Origin: Gordionus sp. m RMFG-2023
Taxonomy: Eukaryota > Nematomorpha > Gordioida > Chordodea > Parachordodidae
Assembly: GCF_954871325.1 (NCBI RefSeq)
Contig: NC_088776.1
Coordinates: forward strand, 37,930,508 to 37,994,507
Reading direction: 5' to 3'
Length of the DNA: 64,000 bases
This document shows positions 35,401-50,400 of this stretch, in pieces. The notes beneath the pieces were generated by a model that searched no databases, was not told the DNA's origin, and saw only the letters and a program-made list of their open reading frames with translations. The translations under genes and the position numbers were made by a program. Numbering within the stretch: the stretch's first letter is position 1; every line of letters begins with the position of its first letter.

Positions 35401-38400
35401 AAATGTCTGCCAATTAAATATTGTTTAAATTTAATTAATCCAAATATAATTGCTAAAGCCTCACGCTCTATCTGACTGTAATTTCGTTCGGCAGCATTTA
35501 ATGTTCGAGACGCGTATCCAATCGGGTTTTCCTCGTTGTTAATGATATGAGATATAACTGATCCTATTCCATGTTGAGACGCATCAGCAGCTAGAGTTAT
35601 CGGTTTTTCCGGATTATAATGTGTTAAAATTGGTGCTTCTGATATTAATTTTTTAAATTTATTAATTACAATTGTTTCATTATTTGTCCATTTCCATGGC
35701 ACATCTTTCCTTAAAAGCCTATATAATGGAGCGGCAATAGTCGAAAAATTGTTTATAAATTTTTGATAATAATTTATTATACCGATAAAAGCTTGTAATT
35801 CTTTAACGTTTTTAGGTAACGGTGCGAACGGTATGACCTAAGAATTCAATCTTTTCTTTAAAAAAATCACATTTTTTTTAGATTTAATTTCATAACCGTT
35901 TATTTCTAACGTCTTTAATACATTTATCAAATTTTTCTTATGACTCTCAATTGATTCCCCCGTAATTATTATATCGTCCAAATATACCGCTACTCCAGGT
36001 AATCCCTTTAATAATGAATCCATTGCTTGTTGAAAAATCGCTGGCGCTGAGGCTACCCCAAACGGAAGTCGTGTGAAACGATACAATCCACTAGGCGTGT
36101 TGATTACTAACAGCTTTTTTGCCTATCTAGCTCTATTTGAAAATACGCTTCAGATAAATCTAATACTGTATATTTACACCCATTACCTAGTGAGGCTAAT
36201 AATTCATTAATTCTGGGTAAAGGATATTTATCTATCAAAATATTTGCATTAACCGTTTGTCTGAAATCACCGCAAATTCGTAAAGATCAATCTTTCTTCA
36301 ATACGGGCACAATCGGAAAAGCGATATTCGAGTATTTTAGTCTTTCTAAAACTCCCATGGATTCCAGTCGTTGTAATTCCGTTTCGAGTTTTGCCTTCCA
36401 CGCAAATAGTATCGGTCTACTTTTCATATATTGAAACTGAGGGTTGGATTTTACCGATAAACTGGTCTTAAACCCTCTTAGTAAACCTAATTTTTTAGTA
36501 AATAATAAGGAAAATTTATGTACAATATTATCCTCCCAAACCTCATTAACTATATTTGATTTATTTTTATTAATTTTAATTTGTTTATTAGGTTTCTACC
36601 TATCAAATTAATCCCATTGTTTACAATAATAAATTCATGATATATAACTTTATTCATATAATTAACGGGTAATATACATTTACCTTAATATTGATCATTA
36701 CATTATTATAAGATTTTAAAATAATATCCGTTTTTGTTATTGGTATTTTTAAACGGTAAACGTCTTCTATATTCAAAATGGAGACTGCCGATCCGTCAAT
36801 TAAAAATTTAATATAAATTTTATCTATCAATAATTTCACCTCAAATTTTTCTCGAGACTCCTCTGGAAATTCCCAATCCTCAAAACTTTCTCACTCATTT
36901 TCTGGAACATCTATCGTTCGAATATATTCTTTCTTCCCACGATTCCTTCTGCATACTTTTTGTAAATGTCCTTTTATCCCACAATTATGGCAGATGGCAT
37001 TCAAATTAGGGCACTTAGGTTTTATGTGATCTCCTAATCCACAACAATGGCAAATAATTTTTGATACTGGTTTGTACTTGTCATACTGCTCCCTTGTTAA
37101 TGTTTTTGAGATTTTATTTATCTCCTTCCCTGCAGATAATTTTTCATACGACATCATTTCTGCAGTCTCCATTGCGGTCGCGATTTGTATTGCACTTTCC
37201 CATGTCAATTCCTGCGTGATAATTAATTCATTAATATTTTTCCATTATTAATTCCTGACACTAATTTGTCCCGCAATACTGTATTATACATATCTTTAAA
37301 TTCACACGTCTTTGCCTTTATCTTTAATTTATTAATATACTCTACAATGGTTTCATCTTTTTCTTGTTCCATTTAAAAAAAATAATATCTTTCTAACATG
37401 AAATTCGTCATTTCATATAATAATTTTTTAAAAGTTTAATTATGTCATCATATGATATTTCCTCTAATGTCTTTGGCAAACACAAATTAAATAATTTAGA
37501 ATAAACCTCTAATCCAAAATTCGCTAATAAAAATGATTTTTTGTCTTCTATTTTTGCAATTTTAAATATGAATTTCATCTTTGATAAATAAACTTCCATA
37601 TTGCACTCCTTTATATTATATTTCTCCATTTGAAACGACTGCGCCATTATAGTGATACCAAATTTTATTATAATTTTAACTATTTTTTATATTTTGTACC
37701 GCCGTATATATATCTTTTACAAAACAAACAATTAATCGTCGTACACAATTAATAATATATATATTTAATATTCATCATATATTTAATTGCCTTTGAGGCT
37801 AATTGTTTCTATTACAGGCATAAGCATAGATTTTATAATTTTATCATCATCATCTGACTCTAGACACATAGACGTAGTCAGGATTTTCTTAAGAAAGGGG
37901 GGTTTAATGGGGGGAAGGCTACGCCGGATTTGTATATGTATTTAAATATTACAAATTAATAAGATTTTTTTATAAATAAAGATTTATTTTATTCACTTAA
38001 AACTATTAAAGCCAGGGCAAAAAATTCTAGGTCGGGGTTGAAAATATTTTTTTTTTCAAATTCAGGTAGGGCATAAAATATTGACCTCTGCAAGTCTCTG
38101 TGTGTAATGGAGCAGGTGGTAGCCATTATTGAAAATAATTTGGCCAGTCGACACAATTATGTTACTGTGTTTCACCTGTTGTTAAACGGCTCGATTTTTA
38201 AAAACGGCTAACAATATTTAAGCCAAAAATTACTACGCAAGCCTGTAGATTGAGGTTGATCTCGGTTCAAAGGCAATCAACAGAACGGGCAACAAAGAGA
38301 AAATTTCAGTCTATCTATGTAAGAAGGAATTTTGTCTAATATGAGATGGGACACGTTTTTATCTCAAATGTTGGGGGCTAGGATTATGTCATCATCTGGG

Positions 38401-41400
38401 ATGCGTGTTTGGAAGTTGAAATTTATGGGAGCAAAGAAAACCCAAGGTATTAGGCATAAGGATGAGTAGATGCCAATCTACTCAGAATTTGCATGACATT
38501 TGGTTTGAAGCCAAGAGGAATTCGATAACTTTAAGTTTATAAACAATATTTTAAGTACATGAGAGAGCAGAAAATACTCATTTTTGAAAATATGGGAGGA
38601 GCTAATGAAGATCAACGGTAGGGTTTTCTTAGTTTCAACAGAATCGTTGATGTTTGATCTTTCGAATCGGTTCCGCAGTATTTGGAGAGATAGAAAAATT
38701 AAATATTCTCTTTTTAAAATTATCAAATATAAACAATATCAAGAGGTTTCAAAATCTATTCTAGATCCTATGTTTTATTGATATATTATACAAACTCCTT
38801 ATTTGCTAATAACGAGTTGAATCTACTGTCGATTTAAACGATGATAAAATATCGAAATATTAAGTTTTGAAAATCCAAATAGTTAAATCAATTCAAAATC
38901 TCACCTGGAAAAAATAACAAGGTAGACCATTTTAAGTCAGTACATCACGTACTCTACAGTAGAGCATAATTAAAATGAATAAGTCTATGATTTATGCTAC
39001 TAATGGTTAAATAAATAATTTAATATAAAATTGTAATAAGAGGTTTTTAGAGTCTTCTGTATTTGTAACAGAGATCTTCATGAACCGGGTCGGCCTGCGA
39101 CCCATGGACCAATGTTATATTTTCAAGCGGCAAGAGTCGAAGTTTTTAAAATTTTTAATGGGGTTGGCCCTTAAATTTATATTTATGGCCCAGTCAGGCT
39201 TAAAAATTTTTTTTATTGTGGGCCTGGGTCGGGCCTGATCAAAAAATCCAGACCCGTGATAGTCTCTGATCTTTAACATTTTGGGAGATATAGAGGATGA
39301 GGTCATGACGTGCATTTAAGCGAATTTGTTGGAAGCTATGCAGAGGTTTCCATTCTATGATTTTTCATAGCATTTCGTTGGATAATTGTAAGTATATGTT
39401 CTCTATATTAAATATGAAATATTTTCTTTATGTTGTATTTTTAATTTTGGGTATTTATAGGTCCCCTATCATCTTTACTAGTTAGATTATTTGGCAATTC
39501 AAGCAACTTCAGTTGTGAACAATTATTTTCTAAATCAGGTGACTTAGTATCTAAGAAGAAAAAATTATCAATTAAAGTAATACAATCCATCATGCTCAAA
39601 AATGGATTATTTATTGGAGAATTTCCGTCAAATCTTATTAAAGATGATATTATTGGTTACACTACATATTGGCGAAGTTAATTTGGCGCAACGATAATTT
39701 AGCACATTTTATTCAAAGTTTAATATAATATTCAATATGATAATTATATCAATGAACATCAAATATTGTATTGATAATATTTTCATCGATTTAATTACGT
39801 AACAATATAATTTTAATAAAATATAAAAATAACAGAATTTGCCATTATTGATCTCAATACATAATGTAAAAGGAAAGAAAGAAGCCTCTAAAATATTTTC
39901 CCAGCTATTTTTCTAAAGGTTTGTTAAATATCTTATCAAAAAATTAAATTTCCAAATTAACCAATTCTTTTTTTAAATTTAAAAGTTGGTTAGCAAATAA
40001 CTAAACCACCAATTTCTATTATACCATTTCTTATATATATCTAACCCTTCTACCATCTCTCTTAACCTTTGACTACTTACTGTTCCTAGGTTGGTTTCAG
40101 AAAAGAGGGACCGTCAGGGATCGATTTACCCAGTGGCGTAACTGCTAGGTTCCGAGCTAGCCCCTAATAAAAAAATGCTTACAAGATGCACATTTAATAT
40201 ATATTTTTATAAAATATATGTGATTATGAAATTGGTCAAAAGATTTTATTTTTCTTTTGAATAATTTTATTTTTTTTTAAAATTTCCTCATTAAATAATT
40301 TATTCATTTATTTGGGATTACTAGTGTACCGTTATCTTCAAACGATAAATCTGAACATACTTCAAGTTTTAAACGAGGTGAATAAATATGTTTGAATTAT
40401 GCTTAAAGTACAACAAAAATATTTCAACATTTATTTTGATTATTCCAAAAATCTAGAAAATAAATTGAACGTTACTATTGAAAAGCCTAGGAATAATTTA
40501 AATGATACTTTAACCCAGGAATCACCGTTTGACTATTATATATAAACTAGCTAATAACTGGTCAAGAATGACGGGGTTGAGAGGTAATTAGTTAGTTTGT
40601 GTATATGGTACTAAATATGCTTTATATTAAAATTTATAAGAAAAAGAGGTAAAATTGTTGCAATGTAACCCGTGAGCATTAAGGGTATTAGAAATATCAA
40701 AATTTTAATTTGTGATAGGAATTATATTGGGTAAAATTAAAAATAGAGATTCTTCAAATTTTTGAATTTTAAAAATGGGAGACATTGGCCTCAAATTTTT
40801 TTTGTAGACATAGCCAGGCCTGATCAAAAAACCAAATCCCATGCAACTTTAATAAAATTTTGCCATTTATTTCTATTGTAATTTAATAACAATGTCTTAA
40901 ATTTAATTTTAGTATTCCATTTATTTCTATTGTAATTTAATAACAATATCTTAATTTTAATTTTATATTTAGAATAAAATTTAAATTTGTGATAGAAATC
41001 ATGTTAGGTAAAATTTAAAATAGATATGCTTGAAATTTTTTTAATTTTAAATATGGACCAGATATTAGCCTGAAATTTTTTTTCTCAAACCTGGCCAACC
41101 CATAATAATTTTGTAATTTTTTCCCAAGCCTGGAGATAGGTAAAGTTGGGAAAATTTTCTCAAGCCCGCCAAAGACGATAATAATTTTGTAAGTTGAGAA
41201 CTGAAATATTTATAAAATATATAAAAGTCATAATTCATTTAAAAATAAAATCAGAATATGAAAGTTGCATGGGCTTGGTTTTTTAATCAGGCCTGGCGAT
41301 TTCTGCAAAAAAAAATTTTCAGGCCAATGTCTAGCCCATATTTAAAATTAAAAAATTTTCAAGCATTTCTATTTTATATTTTACCCAATATGATTTCTAT

Positions 41401-44400
41401 CACAAATCTAAAATTTAAGATTTTTATTCTAAATATAAAATTAAATTTAAGACATTTTTATTAAATTACAATAAATATAAATGGCAAAATTTTATGAAAG
41501 TTGCATGGGACTTGGTTTTTTGATCAGGCCTGGCTATGTTTGCAAAAAAAATTTTTCAGGCCAATGTCTAGCCCATATTTAAAATTAAAAAATTTTCAAG
41601 CATTTCTATTTTATATTTTACACAATATGATTTCTATCACAAATCTAAATTTTATTCTAAATATAAAATTAAATTTAAGATATTCAATAAAAATAAATGG
41701 CAAAATTTTATGAAAGTTGCATGGGACTTGGTTTTTTGATCAGGCCTTGCTATGTCTGCAAAAAAAAATTTTCAGGCCAATGTATAACCCATATTTAAAA
41801 TTCAAAAATCTTAAAGCATCTCTATTTTAAATTTTATCCAATATGATCATCACAAATTTAAACTTTGATATTTCTAATACATGCTCACGGTATACATTGC
41901 AACAATTTTACCTCTTTCTCTCCTAAATTTTAATATTTATATATAATTTATTAATAAAGTATATTTAGTACCATATTAAATCGATTAAAGTTTAAAAAAC
42001 GATAATGAATTTTATTTGTAATTCTTTTGGTATATATACATTTATATAATTATCCAATTTAACTTCTAATAATATGCAATTTGATTAACCTCGATAATAT
42101 AATATTACATGTCGGAAAGTTATAATATAATATACAAATAACGTACTTTTAAAATATATCTTAACCTTTACAAAAATAAATATTCAGATGTAACATATCT
42201 TCTTTCCCATTAAGTTAAGATCGTCTACCAATCTTTTTATTTACCAAGTTCAAGTTCATCTATTAATTTTTTTTTGTTGGCTTTAGTTCCCTTGTTGGAT
42301 AACCCGTTTGCCTTCCTTTTTGACTTGGTTCAATTGTTATTATTGATTTGTATTCGTAGTTGGTCGAGATGTTATAATACGGTTTTGTACGTTTATTTTT
42401 TTCCCTTTTCCAGGATTGTGATGGCGATTCTAGTATTTCGACCAATTGTTCCCACCATCACTGTTTTATTTTCGCTTGTTATTTTATCATCATTTATCTG
42501 TAGATCTATAACGATTTTTGCGAAATCGTAGTTCACCTGAAGTTTTACGTACCACTACCATTGGAGTACTCCAGGTTACTCTATATAGTTTGTCAATATT
42601 CACGTTACCATTATCATTATATTGTTGATCATGTTAATTTCTACATATGTTGGTAACGATAAGTCAAATTCTATCCCTGGAAATCCAAATAGGCTGTATC
42701 AATCATTTTGATAGTGCCCTTTATCATTATCATAAATTCTATAATCCATGGAAATCCAAATAGGCTGCATCAATCAAATTAATTGTGCCCTTTATCATAT
42801 AAATTCTATAATCTTGTTTAAGTTTTAACGGTTGGTCTTCGTCTTTAGTATCTGGGTAGTAAACATAATTCTCCGGCGATTAATTGATCGCGAATTATTA
42901 GTTCTTTATTATGGATTAAGTAGGGCCGCGACTTAATCTAATGAAATCAATTACTCCTCTATCAATAGAAAATTTTGAGGATATTTTATGTGTCTATAGT
43001 CGTCAGTAGCCCATTTACCTCATTCATCTTTTATCCATAATTGCTAAATCAATTTATTTATTTATTTTTTTTTAAACAAAAAAAAATTATAATTCTATAT
43101 AACATTTAACTTGACCGAAGACCGAAAACCGCGCGACCTTTTACCTTGTCGCCAAATATTAAATCGATTAAAGTTTAAAAAACGATAATGAATTTTATTT
43201 GTAATTCTTTTGGTATATATACATTTATATAATTATCCAATTTAACTTCTAATAATATGCAATTTGATTAACCTCGATAATATAATATTACATGTCGGAA
43301 AGTTATAATATAATATACAAATAACGTCCTTTTAAAATATATAACGTGACCTTTTAAAATATATCTTAACCTTTACAATAATAAATATTCAGATGTAACA
43401 TACTATACACACAAACTAAATAATTACCCTTCAACCCCGTCAGCTAGTATGGTAGTAAACGGCAGAATTTTAAAATTATCAGCTATTAATTAATATATAT
43501 ATAATTAATATTTTAAATTTAATTATATTCAAGTTGGTGCATACTTAGAGATAAAAAATAACATTACACTATATTAGGGGTGTACCGACACCACTTTTTG
43601 GAGGCCGATCCGATATTCCAGATATTAAATTGATATCAGCCGATAACCGATCCGATATCATATCTAATTTTGTATTCTGCAAATATACCAATGGTTTTAA
43701 TTTGTAATATACTTTTTATTAGTATAACATCTATAATTTAATTATACCATAACTTATGTCATTTAAATTATAATAATGATCAGTAATAGTTTATATTCAA
43801 TTCTATTGCCTAAAAGTTATAAAATATTTTTATTATAAATCACTTTTATATAACAAGTAACAAAATTAATCTATATACATAATAAGTAATAAACAAATAT
43901 ATTATGGAATTTAAATAAATATTTAAAATAATATTTAACATTAATATATCGAAGATTTATTTTTAGCCAAATTTCCAATTTATCAGAAATCAGCCTTCGG
44001 CGATGGTAACTGTCAATATCACCAGCTTCACAGATTCTGAAGAGATTATCGCACACTTTTATAAACAGAATGCGCAAAAAAATAACAATATGGCAGAATG
44101 TTTATTAATTAATTATTATTATTAAAAAAATATGGATTTCGATTTTATTTATAAAAATAAATGATTTTAGATATAACTTTTTTTAAAAAATTTATAACAT
44201 TTTATTTTTGTTAAGGACGCCTTTTATATCGGATCGGCAAATTTTATAATATTAGCAGATAACCGATATTTTATAATAGGTGAAATATCGGCCCGATCCG
44301 ATCAGATAAAAAATATCGGTACATCCCCACACTATACAGTCCCTTAAATTTTAAATATATTAGGAAGATACGAAAACGATCATGTTTTGATTATGGAGAT

Positions 44401-47400
44401 TATATATATTAGATTATTAATATTTATATTTTTCATAGATATATTAACAACATATAATTTGCTGTCCATATTAAAATTAATTAAACATTCTATTTTTTTC
44501 TTACCAACATCTAGCAAGTAAAAATTAGTAATAAACCATTGTATTGTAATTAGCAGTGGCGTAGCTACGGGGGTGGTTTTCGGGTTTGGTGGACCCCTCC
44601 CAGAGCTAAATCTTTTTTCTAGATTATACGTTCAAAAGACTTAAAAGTGACTTTATATTATATAAATGCCATTAGTATTTATATTTTTCTGGTTTTGATG
44701 TTTGTAGAAGGATACTATATTACTATTGAAATTATTCTGGATAGTACTATTATAAAGTCATTGAGAATAATCTACTAAATTATAATAACATATTATTGAT
44801 GCATTTAAAAAATATATATATTATATATTATAGAAGATATGGTTATGATTTGTAAGATTAACCTGGCCGAAGGCCGGGGGAAAGGGCCGAAGGCCCGTTA
44901 AAGGGGGTCTGGGGGGCGAATCCCCCCAGGCTTTTATATGTATGGACCCCCTCTAAGAAAAATTCCTAGCTACGCCACTGGTAATTAGTATAAAAAGATT
45001 AGTTTCGTTTTATGTTTCCGATATTGAAGGTCGTTATGATCATTAAAAATGTTTGATGTCCAATTTTGGTACAATAATTTAAGCCATCCTTCAAATCTCC
45101 CTAAAACCACTGAGGGGTAAAAAAAACCTCAAACAATTCCTAAGTTTTAGGACTTCGCCTTATTAAACATATACTGAGATCACACTCCCAACTTTGAAAA
45201 GAATTAGAAAAAATGGCTAAAGGCCCGAGGAGAATCAAAATGAAAATTTAATTTATTGAAATCTTAGAATATATATATTTCTAATCATTTTTTACTCAAA
45301 GTGTACATTTTATTTATTTTTGAATTATCCTATGATTTTTAATGCAATAAATTTTTTATACAATTCTTACCTTTTTAACCATATATAATCTTGCATTATT
45401 TCTTAAATTTTTAAATGCAGAAAAATTTTTTTTTTAAATATATTTTATTCCATTTTTTTTTACCTTGTGAAATTTATATTTTTCGCGATATAAATATTTT
45501 TTATTATTCTAATTTTATTCAAAAATTTTGAGTAAAAATGTTTTTTTTAAATTAAGAGAGAATTTTGATTTTTACTTAAATGGAAAAATCTTTTATAATT
45601 TTTATATTTAAAAACGAAACAAAATTACATTATTAAGGTAAAATATAAATATCTAGATTTTTAAATAAATTGCGATTTGATTAAATCGATGAGAGGTTAT
45701 CAATACATATTTAGATATTCAATGAAATATAAATTAACATATTTAATGTTTACTTCAGAGTTTGAAACATCTTCAAAAATAATTTTTTTTTAAATAAGAA
45801 TTATCAAATTTTACCTAAAAATGCCAAAATCCTTCGTAATTTCAATGTATAAAAAATATTTCAAGGTGAAATCACAAATTTTTATAATGAGGTATTCAAA
45901 GCCAAAAGAAATCAATCAGAACCATGTCCCAGTTTGGTCTTTATATGTGGTGCAATGTTAAGTTTTTAGAAACTTCCGTGGTTCTTTTTTGAAAATTAGT
46001 TCCTACCCGAACCCTGTTATTAAGCAAGAGGAGCTCATTTGATGATTTTTTTGCTAAAATAAAACGTGGTAAACGGGAAGGGCTTTTAACTAGGGTATTT
46101 TTTCTACTCATTTTATGAGGGCCAGCTTTCAGGAAGTACGAATACGATTTTTAATAGTAGAATACCTTAACTAACAAAATAATAATATCAGTTTATCCCT
46201 AGTAAAATAAATAAAAAATTTACCTGTCCCTAAAAACAAAATAACAAAGAAACGTAAGCTAATCCTATGAAACGTAAGCTAATCCTATGAAACGTAAGCT
46301 AATCTTATGGAAAATAGCGTAAAATATTAAATTCCTATGTTAAACAAACAATGCAATTTTAAGTTCAATGGTGTTAATAACAACTAACTTTGTAACAATA
46401 ATTGGACATGATCTGTAAGCTGTCATTATCTGAGGCCGCCTTAAACAGGTAAAAAGTTCTGGAGGGTGCAAAATCGGTCCCCTTAGAAACTTCTTGAATA
46501 TTTATTAAGCCAGTGTTTAATATGGTGTATACATTTTCCTTCACCTCTTTTGGGGGCATCATGGCCAATTCTTCGATCTTCTTCTGTTCACAGGCCTTTT
46601 TGTGCTTGATCAAACTTTAAAGGATTTGTTTTATAAATATTTAAAAAAATAATTACTTTTATTTCCATTATACAATCCTCATTTAAATGATCTTAATTGT
46701 CATTGTATGAAAAAATGGCATTATTGTCAGTTCCTTAGATCCAATCTAATAGTTATGAATATAATTTCTTTTGTAACCAACATGCATTTAAATCATTGAC
46801 ATTTTAAAGAATTCAAGAAAGCTGATTTTTAAGATATTTAAATCAGACTTCTTAGGTATAATAACTTTATATGAATAAACATATTTTCTTACCACCAGGG
46901 TTGCCATGTCTTTCCTCATCAGAGACTCCCGCAATTATTTAGTTTACACGCAGATATCTCGCTCCCGCAAAACTACCGCAATTGGAAATCTCCCGCAATT
47001 TTTTAAGTTCTCCCACAAATTTTTTTTAGCATTTAAACGTTTTTTATATATAAATAATAATTTTGAGAGACAGTAATTGATTATTTTTATATTTTTAAAA
47101 TAATTGTTAAATATTTATTCGAAAAACATGTCTAGTTTGTAAATTTCTTTCTATCCTGTTTTATTGTTATCCAATAATAAATCAAGATTATTTCATTCAT
47201 ATAAGTCAGTACAGGGGAGTATATCAACAGATTGCAATACAATAATATTCTCCAAAAATAATAAACAATACATATACAGCTACTGTTGCGGAAATCGTAC
47301 ACTTATCATCTAGTTCAACATTCACAGAGCTATCTATCATCACATTGTGGTTCGAATCTTTTCCCCATAATATTTAACGACTCCAATATAAGTGCAAACT

Positions 47401-50400
47401 TTACTTGTGGTAGAAAAAATGAGCAAGGCTATCACAAATGTTTTAGGACCTGAATACAAGAGGTCAATATTCTAGACGATTTGAAAAATGGGCACCCATA
47501 TGCAATTCTAACAGATGCATCTAATATGGAAAATATTAAAACATTTCCCTTTATCCTTCGCTATTTCAACAAGAATAAAGTCATTTCAATAAAACTGTTA
47601 AAAATTATTTCCTCGGATAGTGAAAAATTCAACGATATAGCTAACCACATAATGGTAAATATAACTGATTCAGGGTTACAATGAGTTGCATGCCAGCTTT
47701 CTGCGCTGATAATTCCTCAGTGAATTTTGGCAAAAACCAAAGTGTATTTACCGAATTGAGGCAGCAAGATAATGAATTAATACCAATTCACTGTATATGC
47801 CATATATTACATAATTCTTGCAAGAAGGCAATGAATGTAATATTCGTGGATAGGGGTGTACCAATACCACTTTTTAGAGGCCGATCCGATATTCCCAATA
47901 TTAAATTGATATCAGCCGATTACCGATCCGATATCATGGAGACTGGGGTTAGGTAAACCCCGGGGCTTGGCAAACCACTTAATCTCATTTTAAAATTAAA
48001 TACACCAGAAGGTTAAAATTTTATCCTAATATAGTTTTCATTGGTATACATCTATGGACAAAATATATTTTGAAATAATTAATTACTAATATTAAAAATT
48101 TCATTTAATAAAATTTTGATGAAATTTTCAAAAGATTTTTACATGACAGAATTATAATTTTTATTAAAATATATAATCATCTATATGTAAATTAAATTTT
48201 ATTACAAAGTTTAAACATTCTTCTATAATTTGGGTGAGTTTTATGAGTATTTATCAAATCTATATATTATTTCAATCATGATTTGTCAATTTAGAGCTAA
48301 CAGGGTTTGCTAAACCATACACGTCAATTATGGTGAAAAAAATATCAAAATCTTTAAAAGGCAATTTCATGGCTGTTTATGATTGGTATTTAGGATTTAT
48401 GCTAAGAAATCTTAATCTCTCCTTAAAATTCATATTTTTATATGTCCAAAATGTTTATTAAATGAGCCAAAATTAAGTTTCCATTTTTATATATAATTAG
48501 CTTCAATTTATAAGTAATATGATATTTTGAACCAAAAAATAATAAAATTATTCTATACATATATTAATAAATAAAAATGCATTTCAATTTATTATGGCCT
48601 AAAAAAACCAATGGTTTAGGAAGCCCCTTGAAGTGGTTTGCCTCACCCTGCTATTGGGGCTTGTTGAACAAAATTTTCACTTTTACAAAAAATAAAATTT
48701 AAAAAAAATGATTATATTCTTAAGATTTTTTATAAGGCACCTTTATAGAGTATAGTTTTAGGTATCCAATTATCCCCCCTATAATTTTGTATTCTGTAAA
48801 GATACCAATGGTTTTAATTTTTAATACACTTTTTATTAGTATCACATCTATAATTTAACTATACCATAATTTATGTCATTTAAATATATTATAATGATCA
48901 GTTATAGTTTATATTCAATTCAATTCAATAAAATATTTTTAATGTTAAATCACTTTTATATAATAAGTAATACATTAATCTATATACATAATAAGTAATA
49001 AACAAATATATATGAAATTTTAAATAAATATTTAAAATAATACAAAGATTTCTTTTTAGAAATACCAAAATTTCCAATTTATCAGAGGTCAGCCTGTGGC
49101 GATGGAAACTGACAATATCATCAGCTTCACTAAAAACTGATTGTTAAGAGATTATCGCACACTTTTATAAACAGAATGCCCAAAAAAATAACAATATGGC
49201 AGAATGTTTATTAATTAATTATTATTAAAGTAATATTACATAAAAATGGATTTCGATTTTACTTATAAAAATAAATGATTTTAGATATAACTTTTTTTTA
49301 AAAATTTTATTTTTGTCAAAGACGCCATTTTATATCGGATCGGAAATTTTATAATATTGGCCGATAACTAATATTTTAAAATGGGTGAAATATCGGCCCG
49401 ATAAAAAATATCGGTACATCCCTATTCGTGGATGTAAATAATTGTGATAAATGTTTTAACGATTTAATTCATCAACTAAAAGAGTTAATGAATTAAAAGT
49501 TGGTGCAGTGGTCTGACTTGGAATGGTGTGAGTTGTTGCGACATGTACCTATCAGGTGGTTAACATTAATACCTGCCATAGAAAGAATTTTAAAATTTTA
49601 CGAACCCTTAAAAATCTTAAATAAAGATTTTAAAAGCTGTCCTAAAATTTTGAAAAATTTCGAGGATGAAATGGCAGAAGCATATTTGAGATTAGTTTCA
49701 CATGTAGAAAATCTACTTCATGCAGTTAATATTCAGTTGCAATCAGAAGATTCTTCACAAAATCATGCTATAGCACTGTTCATCTTTACAGTTAAAATTT
49801 GATAATAAATTTTATGGCGCTTTTGCTAAAAATATTATATTAAAATGTTCAAATAATACTCTAATTAATATATTTTTAAATGAAGCAGATATTTTTATTG
49901 ACAATTTTATAATATTTACAATCAAAATTTTTAATACCTCTATTTACAAATGTATTAATATTATGACCTAGGAACAGAAACCATCATTGATGGTTTTGTA
50001 ATTTAATAAATATATAAATATCGAAAGACATTGATGTCTTGTTTGAGGAGATAGTAATTCTCTCTATTTGCCAGAATACTTAAAGTTCTAAAAGCAGAGA
50101 AGAAATGGGTGGAATATTTTTCCCCATGCTTGGAAAAAATATGCGAGTATGTTTTCTCCTTACCGCATTCTATCGGAAAACATCTTTAGCCTGATGAGGA
50201 CTGCTTGGAGAAAGGAGAGAAATCGGATTGCTTTAACAACATTAGAGGCTGAGCTAAAGGTTAAACAAAATTATATGTCATGCCAGGAATTTTATAAATA
50301 TCTCAATAACCGTTTAGTTCCATTATTCAACTCAAATAAAATATATTTTTTACATTATAAAATTAATATTTTGAATATTCTGGCAAATGAAAAATAGAGA

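Larger units (their letters stand above)
33660..37816 (-). mobile_element. Ty3/gypsy LTR retrotransposon fossil
   Basis: A complete-looking but broken element of about 4.16 kb on the - strand, inside POLR3C intron 7. Short LTRs flank an internal region with parts in canonical order: gag with two CCHC zinc knuckles (CHCCGLGDH and CHNCGIKGH, about 37210-36890), protease region, reverse transcriptase, RNase H, and integrase with its HHCC and catalytic regions and a C-terminal tail. The primer-binding site (TGGCGCAGTCG) abuts the 5' LTR and a purine-rich tract abuts the 3' LTR. No clear target duplication is seen. The coding region is interrupted roughly half a dozen times. The LTR pair differs at only a few positions, suggesting fairly recent insertion. 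Confidence 0.93.
47481..50397 (+). pseudogene. hAT transposase, interrupted by a nested element
   Basis: Blocks in order: HPYAILTDASN (first catalytic Asp region), MPAFCADNSSVNFG (second Asp region), IHCICHILHNSCKKAMN (Cys/His motif), then after the nested insertion LRHVPIRWLTLIPAIERIL, and near the end MFSPYRILSENIFSLMRTAW and KVKQNYMSCQEFYKYL (C-terminal dimerisation). An in-frame TGA near 47682 and later frame changes show it is inactive. Removal of the 47851-49424 element plus one 8-bp copy restores continuity from FVD to VNNCDKCF. Confidence 0.85.

Noticed and set aside
38270-38780. Possible protein-coding gene in a region of more balanced composition
   Set aside because: Frames are short and discontinuous and no domain could be recognised; kept only as unclassified sequence.
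41258-41713. Two similar open frames of about 70 codons (FNQAW/FDQAW)
   Set aside because: They are the same frame in tandem repeat units of the palindromic block, not genes.
46374-46613. Stand-alone small gene on the - strand
   Set aside because: It is exon 7 of POLR3C, joined in phase to exons 6 and 8.
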